NCBI GenBank assembly: GCA_029248485.1
Contig: JAQWJG010000040.1
Span: 1-6,832 of the forward strand
From: SAR86 cluster bacterium
GTDB lineage: Bacteria > Pseudomonadota > Gammaproteobacteria > SAR86 > D2472
Length of the DNA stretch: 6,832 nucleotides
Direction of reading: 5' to 3'
Shown here: positions 5,712 to 6,832 of the stretch, piece by piece
How positions within the stretch are numbered: position 1 is the first letter of the stretch
How the letters are laid out: the number at the start of each line of letters is the position of its first letter
The notes under the pieces: model-generated
The model's database searches: none
The model's input: only the letters and a program-made list of their open reading frames with translations
Told to the model about the DNA's origin: nothing
Made by a program: the position numbers and the translations under genes

Positions 5712-6832
5712 ATGAATTTCAGCAAGCAAATATTAGAGAGGGCATTAGATTCTGGCAGTTTTCCTGTAGTCGCAACATTGTTGGTTCATTTTACAGGAGA
5801 TATTTCAATATTAGATAAATTACCCAAGCCAAATCAAGCTGTCCTTGGTGAAACTCAAGGGTTTTTTACTGACAAAGATAAACAAACCATTAAAGAAATA
5901 GCTCTAAAAGAAATAGATGGATTTTTTTCTAAATCTATAGCTGATGACATCTACATTCCATCCTATGAAGAGCTTAATAAAATGATGAATTTTATAGTGG
6001 GCGAAGAAGTATCGTCAGACTATGTTCCGATGATGTTAAGAGACTTGAATATATCAACTCATTCATCAAAGCCAAATTTAATAAATTCAAAAATAAACTT
6101 GGAAGTATTAATTATTGGTGCTGGGATGTCGGGAATTCTTGCTGCCATCAAATTAGCTGAAATAGGGGTTAAATATAAACTCTACGAAAAGAATGATGAT
6201 CTTGGGGGTACTTGGTATGAAAATCAATACCCGGGATCTCGAGTTGATATTGCTAATCATTTTTATTCATACTCATTTGAAGAAAATCATCAGTGGTCAG
6301 AGTATTTCTCAAAACAACCAGAGTTATTGGCTTATCTTAAAAATTGTTTTCATAAATATGATATTGAAAAACATACATATTTTGAAACTCAGGTAACAGA
6401 CATGAAGTTTGATCAATTAACACAAGAATGGTCTGTAGATTCAATATGTCATGGCAAAAAAAATACAGAAAGAATAAATATAGTAATCTCTTGCGTTGGC
6501 CAGTTGAATCAACCAAAAATACCTGAAATCAATGGTTTAGAAGATTTTCAAGGAGATATGTTCCATTCTTCTCAATGGCCAAATTTTGATACTATCTCTG
6601 GAAAAAAAGTTGCTGTAGTTGGCAGTGGTGCTAGTGCATTTCAGATAGTCCCCAGCATTGCAAAATCTTGCAAGGAGCTTACAATTTTTCAGCGCTCACC
6701 TCCATGGATGTTTCCGAATCCTCAATATCATGAGGAGGTTGATGACGAAAAAAAATGGTTATTAGAAAATTTACCATTTTATTCTCGGTGGTATAGATTT
6801 TTACTTTTTTATCCCGGATCAGATCAGTTGCT
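5712..6832 (+). CDS. Flavin-containing Baeyer-Villiger-type monooxygenase (HAPMO-like), 5' part
   Basis: The first 373 residues are present; the frame runs off the window end. The Rossmann FAD site is GAGMSG (136-141) in VLIIGAGMSGILAAI, followed by GGTWYENQYPGSRVD from 165. FQGDMFHSSQWP (279-290) matches the Baeyer-Villiger fingerprint FxGxxxHxxxWP exactly. VVGSGASA (302-309) is the NADPH-binding glycine motif. Such enzymes use NADPH and O2 to insert oxygen next to a ketone, giving esters or lactones. The ~130-residue N-terminal extension before the FAD site is the mark of the 4-hydroxyacetophenone monooxygenase group, whose members are about 640 residues. The substrate cannot be told from sequence. 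ATG 5712 is the only reasonable start, because a TAA in the same frame lies at 5700-5702. It is divergent from the CinA/NMNAT-like gene. Confidence 0.9.
   Translation, partial: MNFSKQILERALDSGSFPVVATLLVHFTGDISILDKLPKPNQAVLGETQGFFTDKDKQTIKEIALKEIDGFFSKSIADDIYIPSYEELNKMMNFIVGEEVSSDYVPMMLRDLNISTHSSKPNLINSKINLEVLIIGAGMSGILAAIKLAEIGVKYKLYEKNDDLGGTWYENQYPGSRVDIANHFYSYSFEENHQWSEYFSKQPELLAYLKNCFHKYDIEKHTYFETQVTDMKFDQLTQEWSVDSICHGKKNTERINIVISCVGQLNQPKIPEINGLEDFQGDMFHSSQWPNFDTISGKKVAVVGSGASAFQIVPSIAKSCKELTIFQRSPPWMFPNPQYHEEVDDEKKWLLENLPFYSRWYRFLLFYPGSDQL

Noticed and set aside
6193..6396. 67-residue open frame within the monooxygenase
   Set aside because: It lies out of frame over conserved FAD-domain sequence.

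Overview
The window is AT-rich (roughly one third G+C by eye) and densely coded, with intergenic gaps from a few to about 125 bases. Gene content points to a marine gammaproteobacterium with a streamlined genome, for example something like SAR86. It encodes an ExoP-type family 3 glucosidase, a DUF5916 outer-membrane protein, a bacterial indoleamine 2,3-dioxygenase and a Baeyer-Villiger-type flavin monooxygenase. The taxonomic assignment is inference from content and composition, since no rRNA or other marker settles it.

Layout: (1) Bases 1-798 (+) hold the C-terminal part of a glycoside hydrolase family 3 enzyme with an ExoP-like galactose-binding-fold tail; its catalytic part lies upstream of the window. 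(2) Converging on it with only a 6-base gap is a 736-residue DUF5916 protein (805-3015, -), with a signal sequence, a CBM9-like domain and a predicted beta-barrel. (3) A divergent intergenic region of about 125 bases leads to a 67-residue ribosomal protein L33-like gene (3142-3345, +). It has a consensus TATAAT so close to the ATG that its mRNA may be almost leaderless. (4) Tail-to-tail with it is a minus-strand pair, transcribed in the order CinA/PncC-NMNAT-like fusion (4554-5660), then indoleamine 2,3-dioxygenase (3351-4493), separated by 60 bases. (5) Divergent from that pair, 51 bases away, is a HAPMO-like flavin monooxygenase (5712-6832, +), cut by the window end.

The most interesting unit is the minus-strand pair. 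One gene combines an NMN-amidohydrolase-like (CinA C-terminal) domain with a nicotinate/nicotinamide mononucleotide adenylyltransferase-like domain. The next encodes the first enzyme of tryptophan-to-kynurenine breakdown, the route that can feed de novo NAD synthesis. Together they suggest a small NAD-related locus, possibly extended by the divergent FAD/NADPH monooxygenase. That link is inference from domains and gene order. I saw no mobile element, CRISPR array, tRNA or rRNA.
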